DNA from: Portunus trituberculatus
Taxonomy: Eukaryota > Arthropoda > Malacostraca > Decapoda > Portunidae
Assembly (NCBI RefSeq): GCF_017591435.1
Contig: NC_059300.1
Coordinates: 13,598,128-13,662,127 of the forward strand
Reading direction: 5' to 3'
DNA length: 64,000 bases
Below are positions 38,860 through 49,926 of this stretch, in pieces; the stretch's first letter is position 1; every line of letters begins with the position of its first letter. The notes beneath the pieces were generated by a model. It had not been told where the DNA came from. It worked only from the letters and a program-made list of their open reading frames with translations, and ran no database searches. The position numbers were made by a program, and so were the translations under genes.

Positions 38860-40870
38860 ATACACCCTTCTAATGTCAATAAAATGGTTTAATGGACAAA
38901 TCTCAAGGTAAAATGTGTCCCAGTATGAAGGGGTTAAAATAGTGAAACTGTGGCCATTAATCTTCTGCCTCCATACACCCTTCCTAATGTCAATAAAATG
39001 GTCTAATGGAACAAATTAAAAAATGTTCCCAGTATGAAGGGGTTAAAATAGTGAAGACTGTGGCCATTAATCTTCTGCCCCCCTTCCTAATGTCAATAAA
39101 ATGGTTCTAATGGACACAAATCTCAAGGTAAAAATTTTCCCAGTACTGGGGGTTAAAATTAAACTGTATTTTGCCTTAACCCTTCCTTGTAAAAGGTTAA
39201 GGTCCCTAAGGTAAAAAATTCCCGTCTGAATTAAAAATAAATTCCTTTTCCCGAACCCCCCAATTAATAAAATGGCAATAAAAATAAGGAAAAATGGTCC
39301 CAGTCTGAAGGGGTTAAAAATGGCTGTTAATTTTGCCCAAAACCCTTCCAAGTAAAAATTTAATTTCAAAATCAATAAAATGTGAAAGGGGTTTAGGAAA
39401 AAGAGGATTATTTGGCCCAAATTCCTAATGAATAAAATTTAATGGACAAAATTAATAAAAATTTCCCCTAAAAAACAGAAAATTAAGCTCAAAACACCCC
39501 AAAATTTAAAATGGCATTAACAAAAGAAAAAAAAATTAACCCTCCATAAAACCCTTTGCAAATTTTAAAACCCTTTAAAATAAACTTCTTTAAAATGTCA
39601 AAATTCTGTTTTTAAATTCAAAACATCCCAAACTTTTAAAATTCAAAAAAATAAAAACTTTCCCTTAAAAATCCAAAACCTCCAAATTTCCTAATTAATA
39701 AAATGGTTTAAAAAAAACTCCCAAAGTAAAATGTCCCAAAACTTTAATTAAAATATAAGACCTGAAATTTTAAAATAATTTTACCAATCTCAAATTCAAA
39801 TTTAAAATCTAAGGGGAAAAAAAGGAAAAAAAGGGGAACTTTAATTTTTAAAAATTTAAATTGGATAAAATCTTTTTACCCCAAAAAAAAGTATAAAATG
39901 GGTTTTAATTCCCAAAATTTAAAAAAGGTATTAAGGGTTAAAAAGGAAAAGTGGGTTTTAAAATTTTCCCAAAAAAAATTTTTCCCTAAGTAAAAAAATG
40001 GCTAAGTAAAAAAAAAAGGGAAAAAAGGTCCCAATGAAGGGTTTAAAAATTAAAAATTGGAAAATTTAATTTGTTTAAAAAAAAGAAAAAAAAGGTTAAT
40101 GGAAAAAAAAAATAAAAATTAAATCCCTTTTGGGTTAAAAATATGAAAGACTTTAATTTAAAAACTTTACAAAAATAATTTAATGGATTTCAAAAATGGT
40201 TAATGGGAAAAATAAAATTGGGTATTACTAAAAGGTTTTTAAAACTTTTAAAAATTTTAATAAAACATTGGAAAGTTGGTTAAAAAACTTTTAAAAATGG
40301 AAAAAACCCCAAAAATTTTTGAAAAATGGAACTTAAGGGAACTAAAAAAAAAAATGGAAAGGGGTTTTGGGACAAAGAATGTCCAATTAAAAAAGCAAAA
40401 AAAAATTGTAAATAAATGAAATTAATGAATAAATTGGGCTTTTAAAAAAGGCAAAAGGTCAAAATTAAAATTTAATTGCTAAACTTAAAAAAATGGGCTT
40501 AAATGTAAAAACAAAGTTAAAATGGAAAAAAAAAATGAAACTAAAATAAAAATACAATAAATTAAAAAAATCAAATTTTAAATTAAAAAAAATTTACAAA
40601 AATGCTTAAAAAATTTCAAAAAAGCCCAAAATCAAAAATCCCAAAAATTTAAAAAAAAAATAAAAACTTTTGGGCCAAAAAAAAAACTGTTTAAAGACCC
40701 AAAAATCAAATTCTTAAAAAATTTAAAATAAAAAATAAAAAAATTTAAATCTGGAAGAAGAAAGGAAAAAAGAAAAAGGGAAGGAAAAAGAAAAAAGAGG
40801 AAGGGAAAAGGGAAAAAATGTGTTGGTAGAAAGAAAACAAAAAAATAAAATTCCCATTTAGGAACATCCA
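38860..40870. repeat. ~110-bp satellite decaying into low-complexity sequence
   Basis: Three recognisable units start near 38863, 38976 and 39085. Each contains CTAATGTCAATAAAATGGT, CCCAGTATGAAGGGGTTAAA and CTGTGGCCATTAATCTTCTG. From about 39150 the units are progressively distorted, with fragments such as AATAAAATGG and GTCCCAGTCTGAAGGGGTTA. By 39500 the sequence is mostly A/T homopolymers with scattered CCC and GGG. This is more typical of a poorly resolved tandem-array consensus than of natural sequence. It borders the gap on one side and a LINE on the other. Confidence 0.75.
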
Positions 40871-40884
40871 AAATTGTTTTACAG

Positions 40885-42655
40885 GTTCATAAATGGTAAA
40901 TTTAAAAGAGAGAGTCCATTGAAAGATTAAAAGGAGAGCAAGGGATAGTAGATGACCCTAAGAATATAGCGGAATTGCTAAATAATAGGTTTCAACAAGT
41001 ATTTACTGAAGAAACAATGTTTGTAAAGCCTCAGAATGTACAAGGAAATGTGCACATGGATGACATTAAGATACCTAAAAGGAGTTATATAAAATGTTGG
41101 AGGAACTTAAAGATGATAAAGCGATGGGACCAGATGAAGTTTCAGGAAAATTATTGAAGGAGTGTAGAGAAGAATTGATTGATCCATTATATGATATTAT
41201 AAGGTGCTCATTAGAAACCGGGAAGTACCAGTAGAGTGGAAGAGAGCTGAAGTGGTGCCCATTTATAAGGGAGGCAGTAAGGAAGAGCCTCTTAACTATA
41301 GACCTGTGTCTCTAACAAGTGTGGTCAGTAAGATTTGTGAGAGGGTGATAAAGAAATATTGGATACAGTTCCTGGAGGATCATAAGTTATTATCGGATCA
41401 TCAATTTGGCTTCAGGAAAGGGAGGTCATGTGTAACAAATCTACTGAGCTTTTATTCAAGAGTGGTTGACAAAATACAAGAGAGAGAGGGATGGATGGAC
41501 TGTGTATATTTGGATTTAAAGAAAGCTTTTGACAAGGTACCTCACGAGAGACTGTTATGGAAAGTAGAGATTTATGGAGGACTGAAAGGAAAAGTGTTAA
41601 AGTGGATGGAAAACTACTTGAGATGGAGGGAGATGAGAACGGCAATAAGGGATGCAAGGTCGGACTGGTTGGTGGTGGAGAGTGGAGTCCCACAAGGCTC
41701 AGTGCTGGCACCAATACTTTTCCTGGTATATATAAATGACATGCCAGAGGGAGTAAACAGTTATATTAATTTGTTTGCGGATGATGCGAAGTTGTGTAGG
41801 TGTGTGAAGAGTGAAGAAGATTGTGAAATTTTACAGGCAGACCTGGATAAGATTTGGGAGTGGAGCAAGAGGTGGCAAATGGAATTTAATCTGAGCAAAA
41901 GTCATGTGATGGAGATGGGAAAGAGTGGAAGACGGCCAAGAGGGTCATATAAGATGGGTGAAGAAGTAGTGTTGAAAAAGGTGGAAAAGGAAAAGGATTT
42001 GGGAGTGATAATACAAGACCATGGGCAGTTTGAGGCTCATATTGTTAAGATGTTTGGAGAAACGTATAATTTGATAAAAAATATTGGATTAGCCTTCCAT
42101 TATATGGATAAAGATATGATGAAGAAATTAATTAGTATGGTAATTAGACCAAGATTGGAATATGCTGGAGTGGTCTGGTCCCCTTATAAAAAGAAGCATA
42201 TAAGGAAGTTGGAGAGATTGCAGAAAATGGCAACAAAAATGGTTCTGGAATTGGCAGAAATGACCTATGAGGAGAGATTAAAAGAAATGAATTTGCCTAC
42301 CTTGGAACAAAGAAGAGAAAGAGGAGATTTAATACAGGTTTATAAACTGTTGAATGGACTGGATGAAGTGGATAATGAGCAAATGATGTTGAGAGAGGAA
42401 AACTTAAGTAGAACTACAAGATCGCATAGTAAAAAGATAGCCAAGGAATATGCTTGAAGGATGTGAAAAAATATAGTTTCCCACAAAGATGTGTGGAGGT
42501 GTGGAATGGTTTGAGTGAGGAGGTGGTGTCAGCAAGGAGTGTGCATAGTTTTAAAGGAAAGTTGGATGTGTGTAGATATGGAGACGGGGCCACACGAGTA
42601 TGATACCCAGGCCCTGTAAAATTACAACTAGGTGAATACACACACACACACACAC
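40885..42655 (+). mobile_element. CR1-like LINE, 5'-truncated, copy 1
   Basis: This is a non-LTR retrotransposon fragment with most of the reverse transcriptase and the 3' end. The 5' part is frame-broken (FINGKFKRE..., NIAELLNNRFQQVFTEE). The RT core is at 41204-42457. After another shift near 42455 the C-terminal part EVWNGLSEEVVSARSVHSFK ends at about 42603. The 3' tail is CCCTGTAAAATTACAACTAG followed by GTGAATAC and (CA)n. A microsatellite tail rather than poly(A) is usual for CR1/L2-type elements. Confidence 0.88.
41204..42457 (+). pseudogene. CR1-like LINE reverse transcriptase
   Basis: The RT copies element RNA at a nicked genomic target. Visible motifs in order are NYRPVSLTSVVSKICERVI, DHQFGFRKGRSCVTNLLSF, VYLDLKKAFDKVPHERLL (first catalytic Asp), SGVPQGSVLAPILFLVYIND, and YINLFADDAKL (the FADD catalytic pair). 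RPRLEYAGVVWSPYKKKHIR and LEQRRERGDLIQVYKLLNG lie toward the C-terminus. The frame is broken just upstream near 41222 (KVPVEW is split by an indel) and again near 42455, so the element is dead although its catalytic residues survive. Confidence 0.88.
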
Positions 42656-43490
42656 TGAAATACTGCAAGAAGACCTAACTAAGATCTGGGAATGGAGTAA
42701 GAAGTGAGAAATGGAATTCAATGTGAACAAAAGTCATGTCATGGAAATGGGAAAGAGTGAAAGACGACCAGTGGAAATCTATAAGATGGGAGACGGAGTA
42801 GAACTGGAGAAAGTAAAAAAGGAAAAGGACTTAGGAGTGACGATGGAACAAAACAATCAACAAGTAAGCCATATTGATAGAATTTTTAGAGAAACATATA
42901 ATTTGCTAAGGAATATTTGAGTAGCATTTCACTACATGGACAAAGAAATGATGAAGAAATTGATAAGTACTATAATAAGACCCAGATTGGAATATGCAGG
43001 AGTAGTGTGGACTCCTCATAAAAGAAACACATAAGGAAATTGGATAGGCTACAAAGAATAGCTACAAGAATGGTTCCAGAATTTGAAGGGATGACATATG
43101 AGGAGAGACTAAAGGCTATGGATCTACCAACCCTGGAACAAAGAAGGGAGAGAGGAGACCTGATACAAGTTTATAAATTGATCAACAGAATGGACCAAGT
43201 GGATAATGAGAAACTGATCTTGAGAGAAGAATATGACATCCGAAGCACAAGATCGCATAGTAAAAAGCTGAGAAAAGGAAGATGTCTGAGAGATATTAAA
43301 AATATAGTTTCCGCAGAGATGTATTGAGACGTGGAACAGTTTAGATGAAGAAGTAGTGTCTGCAACGAGTGTGCATACTTTTAAAGTAAGATTGGATAAG
43401 TGTAGATATGGAGACGGGGCCACACGAGCATAAAGCCAGGCCCTGTAAAACTACAACTAGATAAATACAACTAGATAAATACACACCAAG
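42656..43490 (+). mobile_element. CR1-like LINE, short 5'-truncated copy 2
   Basis: It begins exactly at the (CA)n tail of copy 1 with LQEDLTKIWEWSK, aligned to the same RT segment in copy 1 (ILQADLDKIWEWSKRW). It continues through EFNVNKSHVMEMGKSERRP and, after in-frame stops, MTYEERLKAMDLPTLEQRRE. The 3' end GGCCCTGTAAAACTACAACT is followed by two AACTAGATAAATAC repeats. It is a related but different subfamily member. The junction suggests that the microsatellite tail of one copy received the next, or a tandem insertion. Confidence 0.85.
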
Positions 43491-43785
43491 CGGCCCTCGT
43501 CAAGATGGGTAGAGGCCTGCTGTGCCACTCACGGCTACAACATCTCCCCCTGACGCGCCCCAGCCAATCCATGCCACACCACACACAAACGTGGTCACGC
43601 CATTCAAGGCCCCAAGAACTGACCGTTATCATCACAGTGCTATCCCCTCCATGGTGCCACCCATAAACAGCTAACTTAAGGTTCTCATCTTAAGTCTCCC
43701 TCAATCCCCATGTGTGCATTTTCAGTATCTATGTACTGCAATTACTAATAAACCATATTATTATTATTATTATTTACACACACAC
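43491..43785. other. Possible 3' end of another retroposon with (TTA)n tail
   Basis: No coding sequence. CTAATAAACCATATTATTAT followed by a short TTA tract and (CA)n at 43757-43790 resembles the 3' terminus of a LINE or SINE, but I cannot name the family. Confidence 0.3.
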
Positions 43786-43826
43786 ACTGGGATGGACTGG
43801 GAGAGGCTGGGATGGACTGGGAGAGA
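43786..43826. repeat. Left outlier of the 20-bp G-rich minisatellite
   Basis: Two units of the CTGGGATGGACTGGGAGAGG type, the same family as the large array starting at 46396. The non-LTR element at about 43827-46010 separates them. Confidence 0.7.
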
Positions 43827-44181
43827 GAAAAGGAGGACAGAGAAGTCTGTGAGCATGTATTTCATGAGAAGTTATGGGTGGAAGGAGCACAGGTGGAGGT
43901 GTACAGAATGGGAATGAAAGTGAGAGGGAGTGAGAGGCCCCTAATAGTATGTCTGCGTGATGTATATGATAAATGGGAGGTGGTGAAGAGGGCAGACAGC
44001 TGAGAGACTGTCATGAGGAAGACATAAGTCAAATCAGGATTGCCCCTGACAAAACTAAGAAAGAGAGAGAACAAGACGCAATGCTAAAGGAAAAGTTGCA
44101 AGACAAAAGAAGACAAGGAGGCCAGTGGAAAATACAGAGGGGAAAAATTGTGAGAGTAGGAGAAGGCACTGGTGGGGACTG
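43827..44181 (+). pseudogene. LINE ORF1 (RNA-binding) C-terminal remnant
   Basis: SERPLIVCLRDVYDKWEVVK followed by RAD, then (after a one-base shift near 44000) DISQIRIAPDKTKKEREQDA and WKIQRGKIVRVGE, resemble the C-terminal part of LINE ORF1 RNA-binding proteins. Its stop lies 46 bases before the ATG of ORF2. Confidence 0.6.
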
Positions 44182-44227
44182 AAATACAGGTGTACGGGAC
44201 AAAGAAATCAGCGAAAAGAGTGTCAAA

Positions 44228-44880
44228 ATGAGTGTAATAAATATACAAGGGCTAACACAAACTAAAGCAAAAGAAGTAGAAGAGTTAGTGAGTGATGATA
44301 GTATAGTTTGCTTAACAGAGACCCAGAAGAAGCTAAGAGATATAAACTTCAGTGATAACTGTGTGATAGTAGATAATATGAGAGAGGAGCAAGATAGAAA
44401 GGAGGAGGACTAATGGTGCTATATAGGAAGGATACAGGAGTAGACCTAGAGAAGATACCAACAAAATGTCCGGATATATTGCACACAAAAGGGAAAATGA
44501 GAGGATGGGAGATGAGACTAGTAGTGGTTTACCTGAGTGTTAACGATCCACCCAGAAATAATAATATTAAGCTACAAATGGAAAGGATAATAAATGGAAA
44601 CTCTCACCCGCTCTTAGTCATGGGTGACTTTAATGGACATGTGGGCTTCAAAGGGGAGCAGAAGGTGAATACAAATGGAGAAATCATTTTGGAATTGATA
44701 ATGTTAAATGATGATTGCAAATGCACAGGAGGAGAGTTCACATGGAGCAGAAATGAACAAAGGAGTGTTATTGATTATGTACTGGCAACAAATCAAGTCT
44801 ATAGGAAATTCAAGAGCATGCATATAGATGAGGAGAAGGACATTTTGACATGTCAGACCACAATCCAATTGAAGTGGAGC
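44228..44880 (+). pseudogene. LINE ORF2 apurinic-type endonuclease remnant
   Basis: ORF2 starts MSVINIQGLTQTKAKEVEEL, followed by SIVCLTETQKK (the catalytic Glu region), LLVMGDFNGHVGFKG (the GDFNxH motif) and, in a shifted frame, SDHNPIEVEL (the SDH motif). These are the defining motifs of the endonuclease/exonuclease/phosphatase fold that nicks the target. Stops at 44411 and frameshifts near 44850 break it. Confidence 0.85.
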
Positions 44881-45596
44881 TAATAATAAAAGAGAAGAAG
44901 AAAAAATGTGAGAGAAAAGAGTGGGTTGTGAAGGAGTATTATAAAACAGACAATAATTCCTTAGAAAGATTTTGGGTGTGCATGGAAAGCCAGGCGCTAA
45001 ATAAGGAAGTGGAGAACATTGAAAAATTGGAGTCACTAATAAAGAGAAGGTGCTAAAAGGAAAATATAGGAGAAGAGGAGAAAAGAATAGCAAGAACACA
45101 GAGCCTGTATGGATAAATGATGTAATTAGGAAAGAAATCAAAGAAAGGAGGAGGAGAAATGCAACAACAAATGAAGAAGAGAGGAAAGGTGGAAGGAGTT
45201 ATACCCAAAGCAAAAAGAAAGGGTACATGTGCTAATAAAAAAGGAGATCTGTAAACAAGAAGAGAAAACAGTCAAAGAAATGAAGGAAAGCAAGGATGGA
45301 GGAAAGAAGATGTGGGAGTACATTAAGAAGCTAAAAGGGAAAAGATCAAGGAGAAAAATCCCCTAAAAATCTATGGAGAAGATGGGGTACAACTGGAGCA
45401 GGAGAAGGTGGCGGGGGGAGGAGGTAAAGAAATTGTGGAGCAACATATATAGAAAATATGAAAACAATATTGAAGAAATGTGGAATGTGAGGAAGAGAGA
45501 GGAGTATGAGAACATGATCAAAGACATAGAAGAGAAACGATCAGTTAGGCTGAACGCAGTTGATGAACAAGGGACACAAATGCAATATATACAGAC

Positions 45597-46010
45597 TTGT
45601 GCAGTGGAGGTATGGGAACACATCGACATGGCAAGAAGGGTGACAGGAGGAGAGGTGCAATTACAACAGAACATTATCACAGAGGAAAGAGTGGCGAGGT
45701 GTCTGGGAAAATGAAGAGCAAACGAGCTGTGGGGACAGATAATATTAAAGGACAAATGTACAAGGAGATAGGAAATAGCACAGTATTAAAGGAAATATTA
45801 GCAAAGGGAATGAAAAGTACATTAGAGTCAGGCCATGTACCACCAAGCTGGAAAGAATCAAGGACAGTGATGATCCCCAAAACAAGATGCCCAAAAGCCA
45901 AGGATTTGAGACCTATTGCATTAACTAACGTTGGGTATAAACTAATGATGTCAATCATAAGAGATAGCTTAGAAGATCACATAACAAAGAACAGCTTAGG
46001 AAACAAACGC
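45597..46010 (+). pseudogene. LINE ORF2 reverse transcriptase, N-terminal remnant
   Basis: SKRAVGTDNIKGQMYKEIGN, then GHVPPSWKESRTVMIPKTRC and AKDLRPIALTNVGYKLMMSI are RT finger motifs. The palm with the catalytic Asp residues is absent; homology stops near 46000. Confidence 0.8.
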
Positions 46011-46395
46011 AAGGAGGTTTCACAGAACGTAGTACAATTGAAAATAACATTTTGTTCTAAAATACTGCATACAAAAATCTTTCAAGATGAAAAAGCGTTA
46101 ATTGTAACATCAATTCATTTTGCCAAAGCATAAAGAGGAGAAATTAATACACCAGCCATACCAGGAAAATACTGAAAAAATAATTGGGGCTCTGCTTTTT
46201 AACAATACAGACATACAACAAACAAACACAACTCTGCAAAAATTTTGGAATGTAAGACAAAAGAAGATCAAGGAAATAGAAGATGATAACAGAAATCAAT
46301 AAGTGAAAGAACAAAAGACCATGACAGCCAGAAAAATACGTCAGGGAGAGCCGATACAAAGGCATCTCTCCCGACCTACAACTCAACTCAACTCA
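46011..46395. other. Unclassified; possible BEL/Pao-like fragment
   Basis: The frame 46120-46302 reads NTTLQKFWNVRQKKIKEIED near its end, faintly like the LxKFWExEE region of BEL/Pao polyproteins. This is a weak similarity from memory. Three ACTCA repeats precede the minisatellite. Confidence 0.2.
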
Positions 46396-48140
46396 ACTGG
46401 GAAAGGCTGGAATACACTGAGAGAGGCTGGGAGGCACTGGGAGAGGCTGGGAGGCACTGGGAAAGGCTGGGATGCACTGGAAAAAGCAGTGATGTCACTG
46501 GGAGAGGTTGGGATGCACTGGGAGAGGCTGGGAGGCACTGGGAGAGGCTGGGAGGCAATAGGAGAGGATGGGAGGCACTGGGAGGCTGGGAGGCACTGGG
46601 AGAAGTTGGGAGAGACTGGGAGGCACTGGGAGAGGTTGGGATGCACTGGGAGAGGCTGGGAGGCACTGGGAGAGACTGGGAGAGCTGGGAGGCACTGGGA
46701 GAGGTTGGGAGGCACTGGAAGAGGCTGGGAGGCACTGAGAGAGACTGGGTTGCACTGGGCACTGGGAGATTGGGAGGCACTGGGAGAGGTTGGGATGCAC
46801 TGGGCACTGGGAGGCACTGGGACTGGGAGGCACTGGGAGAGTTTGGGACTGGGAGAGGCTGTGATGCCACTGGGAGAGGTTGGGAGGCACTGGGAGAGGC
46901 ACTGGGAGGCACACTGGGAGAGGAATGGGAGGGAGGAGAGGCTGGGAGACTGCACTGGGAGCACTGGGAGAGGGGAGGCACTGGGAGAGGCTGGGAGGCA
47001 CTGGGAGAGGCTGGGAGGCACTGGGAGAGGCTGGGAGGCACTGGGGAGGCTGGGAGGCACTGGGAGAGGCTGGGATGCACTGGGAGAGGCTGGGAGGCAC
47101 TGGGAGAGGCTGGGAGGCACTGGGAGACTGGGGCACTGGGGGAGGGCACTGGGAGGCACTGGGAGAGGCTGGGAGGCACTGGGAGAGGCTGGGAGGCACT
47201 GGGAGAGGCTGGGAGGCACTGGGAGGCTGGGAGGCACTGGGAGGCTGGGAGGCACTGGAGAGGCTGGGAGGCACTGGGAGAGGCTGGGAGGCACTGGGAG
47301 AGGCTGGGAGGCACTGGGAGGCACTGGGAGAGGCTGGGAGGCACTGGGAGAGGCTGGGAGGCACTGGGGGAGGCTGGGAGGCACTGGGAGGCTGGGAGGC
47401 ACTGGGAGGCTGGGAGGCACTGGGAGGCACTGGGAGGCACTGGGAGAGGCTGGGAGGCACTGGGAGAGGCTGGAGGCACTGGGAGGCTGGGAGGCACTGG
47501 GAGAGGCTGGGAGGCTGGGAGGCACTGGGAGGCTGGGAGGCACTGGGAGGCTGGGAGGCACTGGGAGAGGCTGGGAGGCACTGGGAGAGGCTGGGGCACT
47601 GGGAGAGGCTGGGAGGCACTGGAGGCACTGGGGAGGCTGGGAGGCACTGGGGAGGCTGGGAGGCACTGGGAGAGGCTGGGAGGCACTGGGAGAGGCTGGG
47701 AGGCACTGGGAGAGGCTGGGGCACTGGGAGAGGCTGGGAGGCACTGGGAGGCTGGGAGGCACTGGGAGAGGCTGGGAGGCACTGGGAGAGGCTGGGAGGC
47801 ACTGGGAGAGGCTGGGAGGCACTGGGAGGGCTGGGGAGGCTGGGAGAGGCTGGGAGGCACTGGGAGAGGCTGGGAGGCACTGGGAGGCTGGGAGGCACTG
47901 GGGAGGCTGGGAGGCACTGGGCACTGGGAGGCTGGGAGGCACTGGAGAGGCTGGGAGGCACTGGGAGGCTGGGAGGCACTGGGAGAGGCTGGGAGGCACT
48001 GGGAGAGGCTGGGATGCACTGGGGAGAGGCTGGGAGGCACTGGGAGGCTGGGAGGCACTGGGAGGCTGGGAGGCACTGGGAGAGGCTGGGAGGCACTGGG
48101 AGAGGCTGGGATGCACTGAAAGAGGCTGGGATGCACTGGG
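46396..48140. repeat. 20-bp G-rich minisatellite, about 1.75 kb
   Basis: The unit is GGGAGGCACTGGGAGAGGCT, itself two related decamers (GGGAGGCACT and GGGAGAGGCT). Variants of 18 bp and extra decamers are common. Edges are more degenerate than the centre. The unit contains no stop codon in any of six frames and its length is not a multiple of three, so all six frames stay open (up to 642 codons) and encode cyclic 20-residue repeats (GWEALGEAGRHWERLGGTGR on +, SLSQCLPASPSASQPLPVPP on -). Regularly spaced GGG runs could form G-quadruplexes. I do not consider it coding. Confidence 0.95.
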
Positions 48141-48710
48141 ATAGACCAGCTGGACTGAAATAAGACAGAACAGAACACACCAAAATCTTATATCACCTAT
48201 TTCAACGCCGCCCACGCCCCGACACGCCGCCCACTCCACCCACAGCACGGGAAAAAAGTTCAACATATATAAATAGGAATTAAAATATATATTAAATGTC
48301 CTTGATACCATAATAGCGATGTTCTTATAATACCGTCACTCTTCTGTCGTCTATAAATTTCTGTCGTTTATTGATTTTACCTTCTCGCTTTGAGTCAATC
48401 TTTTCGTAATGACTTCTTCTCATAATTCTTCGCTCTTTAATAAAATTTTTGTCCCTCTATATCACTTTATAGTCGTTTTTGTTGTATGATATGACTAGAT
48501 AAAACGTATAACAAAACATCAAACAAGATATATTAGTTTGAAACAGTATACTTAAGAAATGGCAGTGATATAATACTTGACTTCTATATAAACACACCAT
48601 ACTGTACTGAAATCTTACAAAATTCAACAATATCCTAGTTTTTCGTGTGAATTTTACGTCCAACCCACCCCTAGGCGTACTTTTGAAGGCAGAATTACGC
48701 CCACATTGCA

Positions 48711-49035
48711 AAAAGCTTTATTCTCTCTCCACGACTGTTTTCCAAGGCCTCAGAGATGACTGGAGGGTTTTCAAGAATGTTTCTCCTCTTACTAATGCAG
48801 AGATCATGTCATTCTGCCTTTAAAACCGTAAAATCACCCTAAAAATTGCTCTGATATCTTAAAATCTTGCTTAAAAAAGCTTTATTCTCTCATCACGACT
48901 GTTTTCCAAGGGCCTAGAGATGACTAGAGGGTTTTCAAGAGTATTTCTCCTGTTAGCAATGTAGAAATCATGTCACTTTGCCTTGAGAACCGTAAAAACA
49001 CCCTGAAAAATGTTCTTATATCTGGGTGGGCGTGG
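48711..49035. repeat. Two-unit ~164-bp tandem repeat
   Basis: Both units start AAAAAGCTTTATTCTCTC and share ACGACTGTTTTCCAAGG, GAGGGTTTTCAAGA and TTTCTCCT; they differ by substitutions throughout, so the duplication is old. Confidence 0.85.
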
Positions 49036-49189
49036 GCGTGATGGGCGTGTCTCAGGTAAAGGAAGGTTCCCAGCACTGGAGGAAATAATTAATGATCTTG
49101 TTAAGCTGTAAAATTATAAAAAATAGTGAAACAGATCAAGAAGAAATGAAATAAAATGAATTGCTAGCCTACTGTTGCTAAGATTTGTG

Positions 49190-49310
49190 TAATGTATTAT
49201 AAACATTTGTTGTAATATTTATGTAATGTATTACAAACATTTGTTGTAATATTTATGTAATGTATTACAAATATTTGTTGTAATATTTATGTAATGTATT
49301 ATAAAGTAAT
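49190..49310. repeat. 34-bp AT-rich tandem repeat, 3-4 units
   Basis: The unit is close to TTTATGTAATGTATTACAAA followed by CATTTGTTGTAATA. It contains the near-palindrome TGTAATGTATTACA. Confidence 0.9.
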
Positions 49311-49340
49311 ATTTGTTTTCTAAGGTTTATTGCGCTGATG

Positions 49341-49926
49341 ACACCACTCCGTCACTACAGTGTTGTTTGTGAACGAGTATTTTGACGCAAATTAATAATT
49401 ATTAATGAATATAATTTTGAAATCTGTGTTGGCGCCAAGCGCGCGACAAAGCGCCGCGCCGCTCACCCTTCAGATATTATCATTAATATTATTTGTTTGT
49501 TTTCCAAGGACGCCATTGTTTGTTTGTGTGTGTAATTAGTGATTCTCATACCTCTTAATTTGTCATTTTGTTTTTGTTACTTGTCTCGCTGGTGTGGTTT
49601 GATTTTTGATATATTATGAAGCCTAAAGGAACGACACGGTGCCCCGCCCCGCGCCCCGCGCCCCGCGCCCCTTTAGTTTGTGTGGGTGTGTGCAGTGGTG
49701 GGGCATGCTGTGCCGCGCCCCGACACTCTAGCGTGGATTTAAGGCACTTTGCTGGGATGTGTGTAGTAACACAGTGTTGTGAGAGTGTTGCAGTGTTCAC
49801 ACGACACATGACACGCCGCGCCAGACACATGACACACGACACATGACACAGGACACACCACGCTCACTTTCCCGCCAAACCAAGCCGCCACAATTGTGCA
49901 AAGTGACAAAACGTCGCTCAAGTCAA
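49341..49926. promoter_or_regulatory. CpG-rich candidate promoter with E2F-like sites
   Basis: Against an AT-rich background this stretch is rich in CG (gcgcgcgacaaagcgccgcgccg; repeated CCCCGCGC). It holds the palindrome TTGGCGCCAA near 49430 and TTTCCCGCCAAA near 49870, both close to the E2F/DP consensus. No downstream gene was identified, so direction and target are unknown. Confidence 0.3.

Larger units (their letters stand above)
43827..46010 (+). mobile_element. Two-ORF non-LTR retrotransposon, truncated at both ends
   Basis: The order is an ORF1 C-terminal region (43827-44181), ORF2 endonuclease (44228-44880), linker (44880-45600) and the start of the reverse transcriptase (45640-46000). 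The RT stops before the catalytic FADD box. Frameshifts occur near 44000, 44400, 44850, 45050 and 45700, so nothing is translatable as a whole. The family differs from the CR1-like copies to the left; its assignment is left open. Confidence 0.8.
48150..49340. other. No gene recognised
   Basis: AT-rich sequence containing a two-unit 164-bp tandem duplication (48711-49035) and a 34-bp AT-rich array (49190-49310). Confidence 0.5.

Noticed and set aside
38202..38892. Frames spanning the N gap at 38360-38859 (and likewise 62925-63572)
   Set aside because: They are made mostly of undetermined bases.
46303..48311. Very long frames (up to 642 codons) on both strands
   Set aside because: All six frames are open together because the 20-bp unit lacks stops; there is no codon bias or splice support for any one of them.
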